Shown here: positions 43,864 through 52,406 of the stretch, in pieces
How positions within the stretch are numbered: position 1 is the stretch's first letter
Layout of the letters: each line of letters begins with the position of its first letter
NCBI RefSeq assembly: GCF_004345425.1
Contig: NZ_SLVP01000008.1
Coordinates: 240,624-304,623, forward strand
Direction: 5' to 3'
DNA: 64,000 bases
DNA from: Paenibacillus sp. BK033
GTDB taxonomy: Bacteria > Bacillota > Bacilli > Paenibacillales > Paenibacillaceae
Program-made: the position numbers and the translations under genes
Notes under the pieces: model-generated
What the model saw: the letters and a program-made list of their open reading frames with translations, nothing else
What the model was told of the DNA's origin: nothing
Database searches by the model: none

Positions 43864-45162
43864 TTAGTGGCTGAAGAAACCGATCTGTATAAAGAACAGG
43901 ACGGCGAATACGTAGAAGATCGGATGAACCTCTTTGCCCTTGCCGCGAATCAGCTTCAGAATCGGATACACGATAAAGCCGATGCCGATCCCCGTTGCAA
44001 TGCTGTACGTCAGCGGCATAAGAACAACGATCAGGAACGCCGGGAACGCTTCTTCAATGTCGCTCCATTCGATTTTGCGCAGGACGTTCATCATCAGGAA
44101 GCCCACGATAATAAGCGCCGGAGCCGTAATCGCCGGGATACCCGCGAGAACCGATACCGTCGGGGAGAAAAAGAGCGTCAGCGCCAGCAGAACGCTTACC
44201 GTAATCGCCGTCAGACCCGTCCGGCCGCCTACGGCTACACCCGAGCTCGACTCGATATAGGCGGAGGTTGGGCTTGTGCCCAGCAATGCGCCGGTTGTTG
44301 TGCCGATGGCATCTGCAAGCAGAGCGCCGCGCGAGCGCGGGAATTTATTGTCCTTCAGCAGGCCAGCCTGCTCCGCAACGCCAAGCATCGTGCCGGTGGT
44401 GTCGAACAGCGTAATTAGCAGGAAAGTGAAGATTACGGCATAAAGCCCGTTTTGGAACACGCCGCCAATATCCAGCTGGAAAGCCGTCGCGCTAAGGCCC
44501 GTAGGCAACGCAGCCCATTTTTCCGGCAGATGCATCTGACCTGAAATAACCGCGATAATAGCCGTAATGATCATGCCGATGAACAGGAAGCCCTTCACCC
44601 GGTAAGCCATCAGAATAAGCGAGATAACAAGACCCGCAATCGTAAGCAGCGTCATCGGCTGCGACAGATCCCCCATCGTGATAAGGGTCGCTGGCGAAGC
44701 AACGACGATTTTTGCGTTTTGCAGACCGATAAACGTAATAAATAAGCCTATCCCCGCCGTTATGGCATGCTTCAAACTTGATGGGATGGCATCAAGCAGC
44801 ATGTAGCGGAATGAAGTCAGAGACAGCAGGATGAAGATGACCCCGGCGACAAAAACCGCGCCAAGCGCCGTCTGCCACGATACGCCTTCTCCCCCTACGA
44901 CAGAAAACGCGAAATAAGCGTTAAGCCCCATGCCGGGCGCCAGCGCAATCGGGTAATTCGAGAAAAGCCCCATAATAAGCGTTGCCACAATACTTGCGAG
45001 GACGGTTGCGATAAAGACGCCGTGGAAGTCCATTCCCGCTTCGCTTAGCACGCCGGGATTGACGATTACGATATAGACCATCGTAAGAAAAGTCGTGATT
45101 CCCGCGAGCAGCTCCGTCGTAACCGTTGTGCCCCGCTCCTTCAGTTTAAACAGGCGATCCAT
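43864..45162 (-). CDS. NCS2/AzgA-type purine permease (hypoxanthine/guanine/adenine)
   Basis: A 432-residue permease with twelve to fourteen hydrophobic segments of the AzgA branch, like B. subtilis PbuG/PbuO. Conserved segments include GMGLNAYFAF, LFDTTGTMLGVAEQAGL and GTSPTSAYIESSSGVAVGGRTGL, the purine- and proton-site regions. GGAGGG lies before ATG. A guanine-class riboswitch in the leader indicates that expression is shut off when guanine or hypoxanthine is abundant, as expected for an uptake system. Confidence 0.92.
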   Translation of the reverse strand: MDRLFKLKERGTTVTTELLAGITTFLTMVYIVIVNPGVLSEAGMDFHGVFIATVLASIVATLIMGLFSNYPIALAPGMGLNAYFAFSVVGGEGVSWQTALGAVFVAGVIFILLSLTSFRYMLLDAIPSSLKHAITAGIGLFITFIGLQNAKIVVASPATLITMGDLSQPMTLLTIAGLVISLILMAYRVKGFLFIGMIITAIIAVISGQMHLPEKWAALPTGLSATAFQLDIGGVFQNGLYAVIFTFLLITLFDTTGTMLGVAEQAGLLKDNKFPRSRGALLADAIGTTTGALLGTSPTSAYIESSSGVAVGGRTGLTAITVSVLLALTLFFSPTVSVLAGIPAITAPALIIVGFLMMNVLRKIEWSDIEEAFPAFLIVVLMPLTYSIATGIGIGFIVYPILKLIRGKGKEVHPIFYVFAVLFFIQIGFFSH

Positions 45163-45249
45163 TGCTTGTTCCCTCCAGGTTGTCCGTAATGTCCGGATGC
45201 GTGTTACCTATTGTCCCCTTGAATGCGCCGGATTAGCAAATCTGGAAAA

Positions 45250-45365
45250 CAAAAAAATCCCGCGCCGCGAATGAAGGGAAGATGGTACACGTATCCCTTA
45301 TTCGTAGTTAGGATTTTTGGCTCCTTGTAGAGACCCTCACGCCGTATTGATGAGGATATACGAAT
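45250..45365 (-). promoter_or_regulatory. Purine riboswitch (guanine/hypoxanthine class) with downstream T-run
   Basis: The minus-strand aptamer (45365 to 45300) has P1 ATTCGTA/TACGAAT, P2 CCTCA..TGAGG with loop AATACGG, J2/3 GTCTCTAC, P3 AGGA..TCCT with loop CCAAAAA, and J3/1 AACTAC. This matches the xpt aptamer pattern (ATAtGG, TTTCTAC, CCGTAAA, ACTAT). C at the position equal to C74 predicts guanine/hypoxanthine rather than adenine. CGAATAAGGGA can instead pair with TCCCTTCATTCG, and a T7 run (45251-45257) lies beyond, giving a switchable terminator 90 bases before the permease. Confidence 0.85.
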
Positions 45366-45677
45366 GATAGTGATGCTAGTTGTTTAATTAACCTTCATAA
45401 GGTTACCGGACAAGCCTAGGGACTGTCAATCCTTTTTTTGCGAAAATAGGTTCCATTTACGAACTATTTTTTGTCAGGCTATATTAATGTTCGCTTTTAA
45501 AGGATGAAGCTGTTGATTTGAGGACTTTGCTGAATACTGTCGAACGGTCCAGTTTTTGCGAATCGAATCGGATGAACACTTCTTTTAGCGATATACCACT
45601 ACCTTTGTCAGGCGGGCAGGGAGATCGTTTTCGAGGACGAATTAGTCTCGTAAGTGACAAATGAATGAGGTGATGAA
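45366..45677. other. Divergent intergenic region between riboswitch and RacA-like gene
   Basis: About 310 bases with no gene. It should hold the permease promoter (minus) and the promoter of the RacA-like gene (plus), but no convincing pair of -35/-10 elements stands out; TTGATT-16-TACTGT near 45515-45545 is a weak plus-strand candidate. Confidence 0.35.
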
Positions 45678-46652
45678 ATGACGTTGCTCAAAACGAAAGA
45701 GGCGGCCCATCAGCTGGCCGTCAGTGAAACAACTGTCAGGCGTTGGGTATCGACCTTCCCGGCTTCCTTCCGGAAGGATATGTTTGGACATTATATTTTT
45801 GACACCCCGGCGATGGACAAGCTCCGGAAAATCAAAGGCCAGCTGGATGCCGGAACAGCCCTGTACGATATCCGTCTTCTGTCGCTGGCCGAAGAGGAAA
45901 CCTTGGCGGCGGTCGCCGCGGAGGTAATGGGAACGACCGAAGCCGCTCATCCTGTGGCGGAACCCCGGGCAGACAAGTCCGAGGAGTCCGGCAGATTGGC
46001 GGTTGATGCGGCGGGGAATGTTCATGTGTCTGACGCGGCGGTTGGTGTGGCTGCAGGCATCGGCCGGGCCGGCGGCGTAGTGGATCAAGCCGGCAACCTT
46101 CATACGGTTGGCAGCGGCTCTTCTACTGGTCATGGCAGAAACAATGTGGGGGCACTTGTGGTGGATAGCGCCGGCAACGTATACGCGGCAGGCGGTGAAG
46201 CCGGAGCCCAGGCATCGGCCGAGATCACAACCGGACTTCAGCATGCTGCGGCAGCCGTTGATACGACGGTTGGGGATCGTATAAGCCAGGCAGCCCCGTC
46301 GCCGGCGGTATCTGCTCCCCCATCGCCTGAAGCTTCGCAAGTCATCGTCCCTTCTGCCTCTATCCATTCTTCATCCTCCGCAATCGACGAAACAGATCCG
46401 ATGCTCGAACGTCTAAACGCCATAGAAGCTGCCCTGTCCCAGAAGGCCGATGAAGTCGTAACCGTCCAGCTGCTCCATCATCGCAAAGAGCTTGAAGAGC
46501 TCCGCAAATCGCTGACCGAGCTTGCCGCTACCATTGAGGCTCTCCGCAGTCCGCAGCAAGAGCTGCTCGCTTTCGGCGAAAGCGCCAAAGCCGCCGCCGA
46601 GAATGAAGGCAAACGCAAAAAACGCGGCCTGCGCTCGTTCTTTTTCTTCTAA
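45678..46652 (+). CDS. RacA-like MerR-type HTH and coiled-coil protein
   Basis: A 324-residue protein. Residues 1-70 (KTKEAAHQLAVSETTVRRWV, then FGHYIFDTPAMDKLRKIK and GTALYDIRLL) closely follow the N-terminal DNA-binding domain of B. subtilis RacA, which anchors the chromosome at the cell pole in sporulation. Unusually, residues 106-172 hold three VDxAGNvh-like repeats (AGN at 112, 138, 165), then a Ser/Pro-rich linker, a coiled coil (about 240-310), and a basic-aromatic end GKRKKRGLRSFFFF. GAGGTG precedes ATG. Chromosome organisation is inferred from the N-terminal domain only. Confidence 0.65.
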   Translation: MTLLKTKEAAHQLAVSETTVRRWVSTFPASFRKDMFGHYIFDTPAMDKLRKIKGQLDAGTALYDIRLLSLAEEETLAAVAAEVMGTTEAAHPVAEPRADKSEESGRLAVDAAGNVHVSDAAVGVAAGIGRAGGVVDQAGNLHTVGSGSSTGHGRNNVGALVVDSAGNVYAAGGEAGAQASAEITTGLQHAAAAVDTTVGDRISQAAPSPAVSAPPSPEASQVIVPSASIHSSSSAIDETDPMLERLNAIEAALSQKADEVVTVQLLHHRKELEELRKSLTELAATIEALRSPQQELLAFGESAKAAAENEGKRKKRGLRSFFFF

Positions 46653-46744
46653 ACGCCATCTCGCCCGCAGGGCCTAGCTCCCTCCACTCCCGCGTCCCCC
46701 GTACCCGAGTGAGGCCGGTTAGGTCCTATTGGCGTTGATGCGTA

Positions 46745-47167
46745 TCACCCACCCGTCCCGCCAATGGACAACCTGTCTTTGTAGTCCATCGCGGCTTGCG
46801 CGATCTGCGGGAGGTCATGTCCCTGCGCTAAAAGCCGCTGGTCATCAAACAAATAGTATACGGGATACCCTCCGTTGCCTGTTCCGAGTTCTTCCCCGGC
46901 TTTCTTTCCTTCCTCCGAATTTACATCGTAGATGACAGGCGTGAAGCGGCCTGCCATTGCGGCCGCCATATCGTTGACGGCCCGCGTTTCTTCCTCCACC
47001 TTTTCTTTCACCAGCACAACAACCCGCAGCTCCCCGGTCTGTTCCGTAAGGAACGGCGCATAGTCCGGCGGCACTGCGGCCGGATCCGGCTCTTTCACCT
47101 GATTGCAGCCGGCCGCTATGATTAGCGCCATTACAACAAAACCTGCTGCTGCCCACCTTCCAAACAC
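46745..47167 (-). CDS. Hypothetical lipoprotein, thioredoxin-fold-like
   Basis: A 140-residue predicted lipoprotein. GTG 47167, eight bases after AAGGGGGG, gives a compact signal (FGRW, hydrophobic core, lipobox IIAAGC, Cys21). The mature domain alternates strands and helices (LRVVVLVKEKVEEETRAV, then FTPVIYDVNSEEG and GYPVYYLFDD) in a thioredoxin-like pattern without a CxxC pair, so a redox role is doubtful. It lies downstream of the aldo/keto reductase gene with a terminator between. Confidence 0.65.
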   Translation of the reverse strand: MFGRWAAAGFVVMALIIAAGCNQVKEPDPAAVPPDYAPFLTEQTGELRVVVLVKEKVEEETRAVNDMAAAMAGRFTPVIYDVNSEEGKKAGEELGTGNGGYPVYYLFDDQRLLAQGHDLPQIAQAAMDYKDRLSIGGTGG

Positions 47168-47200
47168 ATCATCCGCCCCCCTTCCCATCCTTCGCAATAG

Positions 47201-47237
47201 AAAAGAGCCAGCCCCCTAAATGAGACCGGCCCTTTCC
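47201..47237 (-). terminator. Terminator of the aldo/keto reductase gene
   Basis: Minus-strand imperfect stem GAAAGGGCCGG / CTGGCTCTTTTC around a 14-base loop, followed by T-rich sequence. Confidence 0.65.
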
Positions 47238-47251
47238 GTGTATTCCTATTC

Positions 47252-48175
47252 CTAAGAAAGCTTCACGTCCTGCGGATGCGGCTCGCTCGCAAGCTGCGCG
47301 GCACGCGCATTCGATGCGACCTGCTCCGGATCCTTGCACCCGGGAATAACGGCTGTTACGGCCGGGTGCTTCAGGCACCATGCCAGCGCCCAGCTGGCCA
47401 TGTCCACGCCTTGCGGTACTTCCTCGCGCTGAATGCGCTCGACTTCCTTCAGCTTCTCCAGTGTGCTCTCCGCATCATGGCGATGGCGCACATCCGTGCT
47501 GCTGAACACGGCTCCCGGCTTGTACTTGCCGCTAAGGTATCCGCTCGCCAGCGGTACGCGCGCAAGCACGCCGAGATCCTGCCGCTGGCAGGACGGGAAT
47601 ACCTGCTCCTCCGGCACGCGGTCCAGACGGTTGTACACGACTTGGATCGCGCGGGAGCCCACTTTTGTCGAAGCTTCCGTTTGATGAATGTTGGCGTTGC
47701 TGCCGATCGAAGTGCCAAGGAAACGGATTTTGCCCGCCTGTACCTGCTTGTCCAGCGCCGTCCACAAATCATCGTTATCAAATACTTGGTCAGGTCCGGA
47801 ATGGAACTGGTACAGGTCGATGTAGTCTACTTTTAACGCCTTTAAAGATACATCCAGCTGCTGGATCACGCCCGCCGGATCAAACGAATCCGTGCGCGTG
47901 AACCGCTCATGGAAGTGATGGCCGAATTTCGTTGCGATAATCCAGTCCTCGCGATTGCGGCGGCTGATATAGTCTCCGATAAGCGATTCCGACAGATGAT
48001 CGCCGTAGCATTCCGCGGTATCAATCAGATTGATGCCAAGCTCATGTCCTTTGTCGAGAATCGCATCGGCCTCGCCTTGCGTATACTCGCGGCCCCATTC
48101 TCCTCCGAACTGCCACGTTCCGATCCCAATGACCGATACGTTAAGATCCGTGCTTCCGAGTCTCCGGTATTTCAC
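47252..48175 (-). CDS. Aldo/keto reductase
   Basis: A 307-residue NADPH-dependent (alpha/beta)8-barrel reductase. The catalytic tetrad is in DTAECYG (Asp, Tyr), ATKFG (Lys) and YQFHSG (His), and the cofactor loop in VIPGCKDPEQVASN. The GTG start at 48175 lies eight bases after GGAAGGAG. It is downstream of uxuA-uxuB but after a 110-base gap, so its membership in that operon is uncertain. The substrate is unknown. Confidence 0.9.
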   Translation of the reverse strand: MKYRRLGSTDLNVSVIGIGTWQFGGEWGREYTQGEADAILDKGHELGINLIDTAECYGDHLSESLIGDYISRRNREDWIIATKFGHHFHERFTRTDSFDPAGVIQQLDVSLKALKVDYIDLYQFHSGPDQVFDNDDLWTALDKQVQAGKIRFLGTSIGSNANIHQTEASTKVGSRAIQVVYNRLDRVPEEQVFPSCQRQDLGVLARVPLASGYLSGKYKPGAVFSSTDVRHRHDAESTLEKLKEVERIQREEVPQGVDMASWALAWCLKHPAVTAVIPGCKDPEQVASNARAAQLASEPHPQDVKLS

Positions 48176-48284
48176 AATCGCCACTCCTTCCGATTTTCGC
48201 GAACTAAACTGCACCTTATTTTACCACATTGCGTTTGCAAGTTTCGAGTTACGGAAGGCTCAGTGGTTCTTTTCCCGCCTAGTC

Positions 48285-49133
48285 CTACACGCCGGAGTAA
48301 GCCATAAAGCCGCCGTCGACCGGAACGGTAATGCCCGTCACAAAGCCGGATACGCTGTCATCCGCCAGCCAGACGAGAGTCCCCAGGAGATCCTCCGGTT
48401 TGCCGAAGCGGCGCATCGGCGTGTGGGTAATGATTTTGTTCGAGCGCTCGGTCAGCGAACCGTCTTCATTCGTAAGAAGCTTGCGATTCTGCTCCGTCAG
48501 GAAAAAGCCCGGCGCAATCGCATTTACGCGAATGCCGACATCCGCCATATGAACGGCCAGCCATTGCGTGAAGTTGTTGATCGCAGCCTTGGCCGCGCTA
48601 TAGGCAGGCACCTTCGTCATCGGGCTCGGAGCGCTCATTGAAGACATATTGATTACCGTTGCCCCCGGTTTATTGATCATTTGCTGCGCGAATACTTGCG
48701 TTGGGATCAGAGTGCCGAGAAGGTTCAGATCGAACACAAAGCCAAAGCCTTCTTTTTTCAGGTCAAAAAAGCTTGTTACTTCCGGGTTCGCCAGATCGTC
48801 CGGGTGAAAAGTCTCTTTCGTCGTAATGCCGTCCGGATGGTTGCCGCCGGCGCCGTTGATCAGAATATCGCAGCTGCCAAGCTGCTCCAGCACAGCCGCG
48901 CCAGCTTCCTTCACGCTCTCCGCGTCCACCACATTGCACGCGACAGCGATCGCCACGCCGCCCGCTTCGCGGATTTCGCGCGCTACGGCCTCGCCTTTTT
49001 CCGCCGTGCGGTTCAGAATCGCTACCTTTACGCCTTGACGGCCCAGCTCTCTTGCCATCTCGGCGCATAATACGCCGCTTCCCCCCGTAATAACGGCTAC
49101 TTTGCCTGCTAAATTCTCGTGATTCGGTACCAT
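48285..49133 (-). CDS. uxuB: SDR-family D-mannonate oxidoreductase (fructuronate reductase)
   Basis: A 282-residue short-chain dehydrogenase with cofactor motif TGGSGVLCAEMA (16-27), active-site Ser-Tyr-Lys (NMSSMS, YSAAKAA) and NGAGGNHPDG. The SDR-type uxuB of Bacillota (YjmF) has this same insert-containing sequence. It reduces D-fructuronate to D-mannonate in hexuronate catabolism. It starts two bases after the uxuA stop, making the pathway assignment firm; the symbol is by function, as E. coli UxuB is a different fold. Confidence 0.85.
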   Translation of the reverse strand: MVPNHENLAGKVAVITGGSGVLCAEMARELGRQGVKVAILNRTAEKGEAVAREIREAGGVAIAVACNVVDAESVKEAGAAVLEQLGSCDILINGAGGNHPDGITTKETFHPDDLANPEVTSFFDLKKEGFGFVFDLNLLGTLIPTQVFAQQMINKPGATVINMSSMSAPSPMTKVPAYSAAKAAINNFTQWLAVHMADVGIRVNAIAPGFFLTEQNRKLLTNEDGSLTERSNKIITHTPMRRFGKPEDLLGTLVWLADDSVSGFVTGITVPVDGGFMAYSGV

Positions 49134-49135
49134 CT

Positions 49136-50209
49136 TTAAACCTTCCCCTTTCGAATTCGCTCAAGTCCATCCCAAACGCCCCACAGATACATGATGCCAA
49201 GCGCGCGGTCATACAGACCGTAGCCCGGACGGCATTGCTCATCCCAAATATGGCGGCCGTGGTCAGGACGCGCATATCCCGTGAACCCGCTCTCGTGGTA
49301 CGCGCGGACAACCTCCGCAATATCTACCGTGCCGTCGCTCGATTTATGGGACGTCTCGATGAAATCGCCATTCTCGTACACGCGTACGTTGCGGATATGG
49401 GCAAAAGGAATCCGGTCCGCAAATTCCCGCACCATCGCCGGAATATCGTTGTCCGGGTTCGCGCCAAGCGAGCCGCTGCACAGCGTCAGTCCGTTGTACG
49501 GGCTGTCTACCAGCTTCAGCAGTCTTGCCAGGTTATCGCGGCTCGTCACGATCCGCGGCAGACCAAATACCGAGTAAGGAGGGTCGTCCGGGTGGATCGC
49601 CATTTTGATGTCATGCTTCTCGCAGACCGGGATAATCTGCTCAAGGAAATACTGCAGATTATTGAACAAATCCTCTTCCGTCACGTCCTTGTACGCTTCG
49701 AACAGCGGAGCAAGACGCTTCAGACGCTCCGGCTCCCAGCCCGGCATCGAATAGGAGGAGTTGCCCGCGATGTTGGCGACCAGCTCTTCCGCGCTCATGC
49801 TTTGGATTTTGGCCTTGTCGAAGAACAGCGCGGTTGAACCGTCCTCCATCTCTTTGAACAGATCCGTCCTCATCCAGTCGAAGATCGGCATGAAGTTGTA
49901 GCAGATGACTTTTACGCCTACCGTCGCCAGCTTCTCGATCGTCCGCTTGTAGTTCTCGATGTATCGGTCGCGCGAGGGCAGGCCCAGCTTGATGTCATCG
50001 TGCACGTTTACGCTCTCGACCACTTCCAGATGGAAGCCGTGCTCGTCGGCCAGACGCTTATAATCCATGATTTTGTCCATCGGCCATTCTTCGCCTGCCG
50101 GAACGTCATGCAGTGCCCATACGAGTCCTTCAACTCCCGGAATTTGCTTGATCTGCTTCAGACTTACCGAATCATTGCCTTCCCCGTACCAACGAAAAGT
50201 CATTCTCAT
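49136..50209 (-). CDS. uxuA: Mannonate dehydratase
   Basis: A 357-residue TIM-barrel enzyme dehydrating D-mannonate to 2-keto-3-deoxygluconate. It begins MRMTFRWYGEGND with the conserved segments GLVWALHDVPAGE, CYNFMPIFDWMRT, AIHPDDPP and TLCSGSLGANPDN, matching UxuA throughout. GAGAGG lies nine bases before ATG. It is upstream of uxuB and downstream of the GntR regulator, all on the minus strand, forming a glucuronate-utilisation operon. Confidence 0.95.
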   Translation of the reverse strand: MRMTFRWYGEGNDSVSLKQIKQIPGVEGLVWALHDVPAGEEWPMDKIMDYKRLADEHGFHLEVVESVNVHDDIKLGLPSRDRYIENYKRTIEKLATVGVKVICYNFMPIFDWMRTDLFKEMEDGSTALFFDKAKIQSMSAEELVANIAGNSSYSMPGWEPERLKRLAPLFEAYKDVTEEDLFNNLQYFLEQIIPVCEKHDIKMAIHPDDPPYSVFGLPRIVTSRDNLARLLKLVDSPYNGLTLCSGSLGANPDNDIPAMVREFADRIPFAHIRNVRVYENGDFIETSHKSSDGTVDIAEVVRAYHESGFTGYARPDHGRHIWDEQCRPGYGLYDRALGIMYLWGVWDGLERIRKGKV

Positions 50210-50240
50210 GATAGTTGTCCTCTCCCAAGGAAATTTGAAT

Positions 50241-50942
50241 TCAATCTATGAAATAATCCGGATGCGCTTCCCTCAGCTGCGGAAGCTCCTGATCCAGCTT
50301 GCGGATATGCTGCTCCAGCCGCTCCGCGACGAGCTCCTCGTTACCGCCTTGAACCGCCTCGAATAGTTGACGATGTTCCTCGATGACACGATCCATATGG
50401 CCGAACTGGTCAATTGCGAGGTAACGGGCGCGGTTAAGATGCGCTCGCATGTAATAGATCATCTGCATCAGCGTTTCGTTGCCGGCAATCTCCAGGACCG
50501 CGCGGTGAAAAGCCTCGTCGAGCTGTAGGAACAGCGCGATGTCTTTCACTTCGGCTGCTTCGCGCTGCTGCCTCAGAAGCGCTTCGAATGCTGCGGTTTC
50601 AGCGGAGCGGTCACGCCCGCTCCACTTGGCAGCGGCCAGACGGAACGCGCCAAGCTCAAGCTGCTCACGGATAAAGCGGGCCTCGCTCACCTTGCGCGCC
50701 GAGATAAGCGCGATTCGCGTACCCCGCTGCGGAAGCACCTCCAGCAGCTGCTCGCTGACAAGCAGCCGGATGGCTTCCCTCACCGGCGTACGGCTTACTT
50801 TCATCGTCTCGGCCAGCTCATTCTCGTAAATCATCGTACCCGGCGGCAGCTTGAACGAAACGATGCTCTCGCGGATCGACTCGTAGATCTGATCGCCTAA
50901 CGTCTTGCGCTGCTGCGGCTGCAGCGAAGAAATGATGGTCAT
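50241..50942 (-). CDS. GntR family regulator (FadR subfamily), probable uxu regulator
   Basis: A 233-residue repressor with an N-terminal winged helix (LGDQIYESIRESIVSF, ENELAETMKVSRTPVREAIRLL) and a C-terminal FCD all-helical ligand domain (DEAFHRAVLEIAGNE and EEHRQLFEAV carry the metal-site residues). GGAAGGAGG is seven bases before ATG 50942. It precedes uxuA by 31 bases and has a strong operator 36 bases upstream of its start, so it probably represses its own operon until a hexuronate intermediate binds. Confidence 0.9.
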   Translation of the reverse strand: MTIISSLQPQQRKTLGDQIYESIRESIVSFKLPPGTMIYENELAETMKVSRTPVREAIRLLVSEQLLEVLPQRGTRIALISARKVSEARFIREQLELGAFRLAAAKWSGRDRSAETAAFEALLRQQREAAEVKDIALFLQLDEAFHRAVLEIAGNETLMQMIYYMRAHLNRARYLAIDQFGHMDRVIEEHRQLFEAVQGGNEELVAERLEQHIRKLDQELPQLREAHPDYFID

Positions 50943-50977
50943 CTGCATGCCTCCTTCCACGTTTGTCTCTTATCCTT

Positions 50978-51009
50978 ACTTTACTTGTATTCTTGTATAC
51001 AAGTAAAGT
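50978..51009 (-). promoter_or_regulatory. GntR-type operator upstream of the uxu operon
   Basis: A 13-bp perfect inverted repeat, ACTTTACTTGTAT (50978-50990) and ATACAAGTAAAGT (50997-51009), separated by six bases. Nested in it is the palindrome CTTGTATACAAG (50992-51003), matching the FadR-subfamily TnGT..ACnA pattern. The two overlapping palindromes could bind stacked dimers. Confidence 0.75.
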
Positions 51010-51094
51010 CCTATTTTTTCTTTTGCTATTAAGGGGATGGATGGCGTTAACGGGGCATTTGATCCCTTTTTTTCCGCCAGCTCTAACAGCGTAG

Positions 51095-51298
51095 AGCTTA
51101 AGGTCCCTTAGGGACCTTAAGCTGGTGAAAGTAGCAAGTAGTTAGGCGGTTAAGGGCCCTTAGGGACCTTAACGCCTCCAAAGTGGCAGGATAAGTGAGC
51201 AAACTGGGCGGCAACGAGGAGTTAAGGTCCCTTAGGGACCCTAAGCCAGTGAAAGTAGCAATTAGTTAGGCGGTTAAGGGCCCCTAGGGGCCTTAACG
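51095..51298. repeat. Tandem array of TTAAGGTCCC palindromes
   Basis: The gap 51010-51381 has no gene. It holds four palindromes: 51095-51123 (perfect 13-bp arms AGCTTAAGGTCCC), about 51146-51176, 51221-51246 and 51269-51298. They form two tandem units about 124 bases long, each with GTGAAAGTAGCAA, TAGTTAGGCGGTTAAGGGCC and CAAAGTGGCAGG spacers in common. The same palindrome occurs in the EPS locus at 22.7 kb. Confidence 0.85.
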
Positions 51299-51381
51299 TA
51301 TCAAAGTGGCAGGTTGATACGGCCCCGTGCGCTCACCCTGACGCTCGCTCTAATCGTAGCGCATCCGCTTCCCGCGTATTT

Positions 51382-51425
51382 AAAAAAGCCTTAACGACGA
51401 CAATTGCAGAGCACCGTTAAGGCTT
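51382..51425 (-). terminator. Terminator of the DUF3953-like gene
   Basis: Minus-strand stem AAGCCTTAACG / CGTTAAGGCTT followed by TTTTAAA. Confidence 0.85.
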
Positions 51426-51436
51426 GTCCACTTTAT

Positions 51437-51697
51437 CTAGCTGAACTCCGTCAAAATCAGGATCAGCGTCAGCGCCGAAATGCAAATAATGCCGCCGATA
51501 GCCGAGAACAACATGCTGGCCGTCCTTCCCCGCTTCGCGTCTTCGAAGCTTTGAATAAACAGGACAACCCCCAGCAAAACAACCACCAGGCTCGTCGATA
51601 ATCGGCTTGGGATCATTCCCGTCACGCCTAGAACAATTAGTACCAGATAGGCCACAGTGGCCGCGTATTTCATGCTTCGCCATCGTTTCAGTCTCAT
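51437..51697 (-). CDS. Small membrane protein, DUF3953/YczI-like
   Basis: An 86-residue protein with three hydrophobic segments (about 10-27, 33-48, 62-82) and a short cytosolic loop QSFEDAKRGR, the pattern of YczI-like DUF3953 proteins. AAAAGGAG is six bases before the ATG at 51697; longer frames on the same strand lack ribosome sites. It is monocistronic with its own terminator. The function is unknown. Confidence 0.65.
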   Translation of the reverse strand: MRLKRWRSMKYAATVAYLVLIVLGVTGMIPSRLSTSLVVVLLGVVLFIQSFEDAKRGRTASMLFSAIGGIICISALTLILILTEFS

Positions 51698-51773
51698 CCC
51701 GCACTCCTTTTCGTCCGAATTCCATCGCCAGCTTGTACTAACGATTATACAGGATATGGAAGGGTTCGGCGAC

Positions 51774-51797
51774 AAAAAAAGGGCCAGCTGCTGGCCC
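51774..51797 (-). terminator. Terminator of the 163-residue hypothetical gene
   Basis: Minus-strand GGGCCAGCAGCTGGCCC palindrome followed by seven T residues, 118 bases after the stop. Confidence 0.88.
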
Positions 51798-51914
51798 GAC
51801 TCGAGACATTTATAAGGAGTGCCTGCCGCCGCAAACCCTCGGCTTAGGATCTCTAGGCAGGCCGCTCCTTCCGTCGTCGCCGAAGTTCCGCTGACCCTCT
51901 GACCTTGCCATGCA

Positions 51915-52406
51915 TTAGCCGTAATAAGTAACGTTCACGGTTGAACCAATCGGCATCAATTCCTCGGCGTAGTAGCGAATTTTGCTTTTAGCCGTTTCTG
52001 TGAAGGGGGAATGGCTGTACGCGGCCAAATGGACCGTTCCGGTACGGACATCATACCGGTTGAAGGAGACAACAACGCCGGCAAATAAATTGTTCAGCAC
52101 CGCAAACACGGCCGACTGGTCCAATCTGCCCCGCAGCGCCGTCTTTGCAAGTTCTTCGTCAGGCGTCACGCATGATACCTGATCCGCAGCCGCTTCATTG
52201 TACGGCTTCACCGATACGCAAATATCCGGTGACATCCATTCCATCGCATAACGGTGCAGCTTTGCCGCATCCGCTTCGGACAACTCAAGCTGGTCGTCCC
52301 ATGCGTAGATCGTCGCCTTGTGATGTCCACAGCTGCGAATGGTGACATATCGAATATTCGGAAAACGTTGTCTGACTGCCTGCTCCCACCAAAGACGAGT
52401 TCCCAT
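51915..52406 (-). CDS. Hypothetical protein (163 aa)
   Basis: A 163-residue soluble protein with no signal peptide and no domain recognised. It contains CGHHKATIYAWDDQLEL near the N-terminus and a beta-rich C-half (VVVSFNRYDVRTGTVHLAAYS). ATG 52406 is seven bases after AAAGGTGG; the frame continues 13 codons upstream without a better site. It is monocistronic. Composition is like the rest of the chromosome, so it is likely a genuine lineage gene. Confidence 0.65.
   Translation of the reverse strand: MGTRLWWEQAVRQRFPNIRYVTIRSCGHHKATIYAWDDQLELSEADAAKLHRYAMEWMSPDICVSVKPYNEAAADQVSCVTPDEELAKTALRGRLDQSAVFAVLNNLFAGVVVSFNRYDVRTGTVHLAAYSHSPFTETAKSKIRYYAEELMPIGSTVNVTYYG

Noticed and set aside
51800..51914. 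Short frame starting at the end of the 163-residue gene on the minus strand
   Set aside because: No ribosome site and an Arg-rich meaningless product; the region only carries a GC hairpin.
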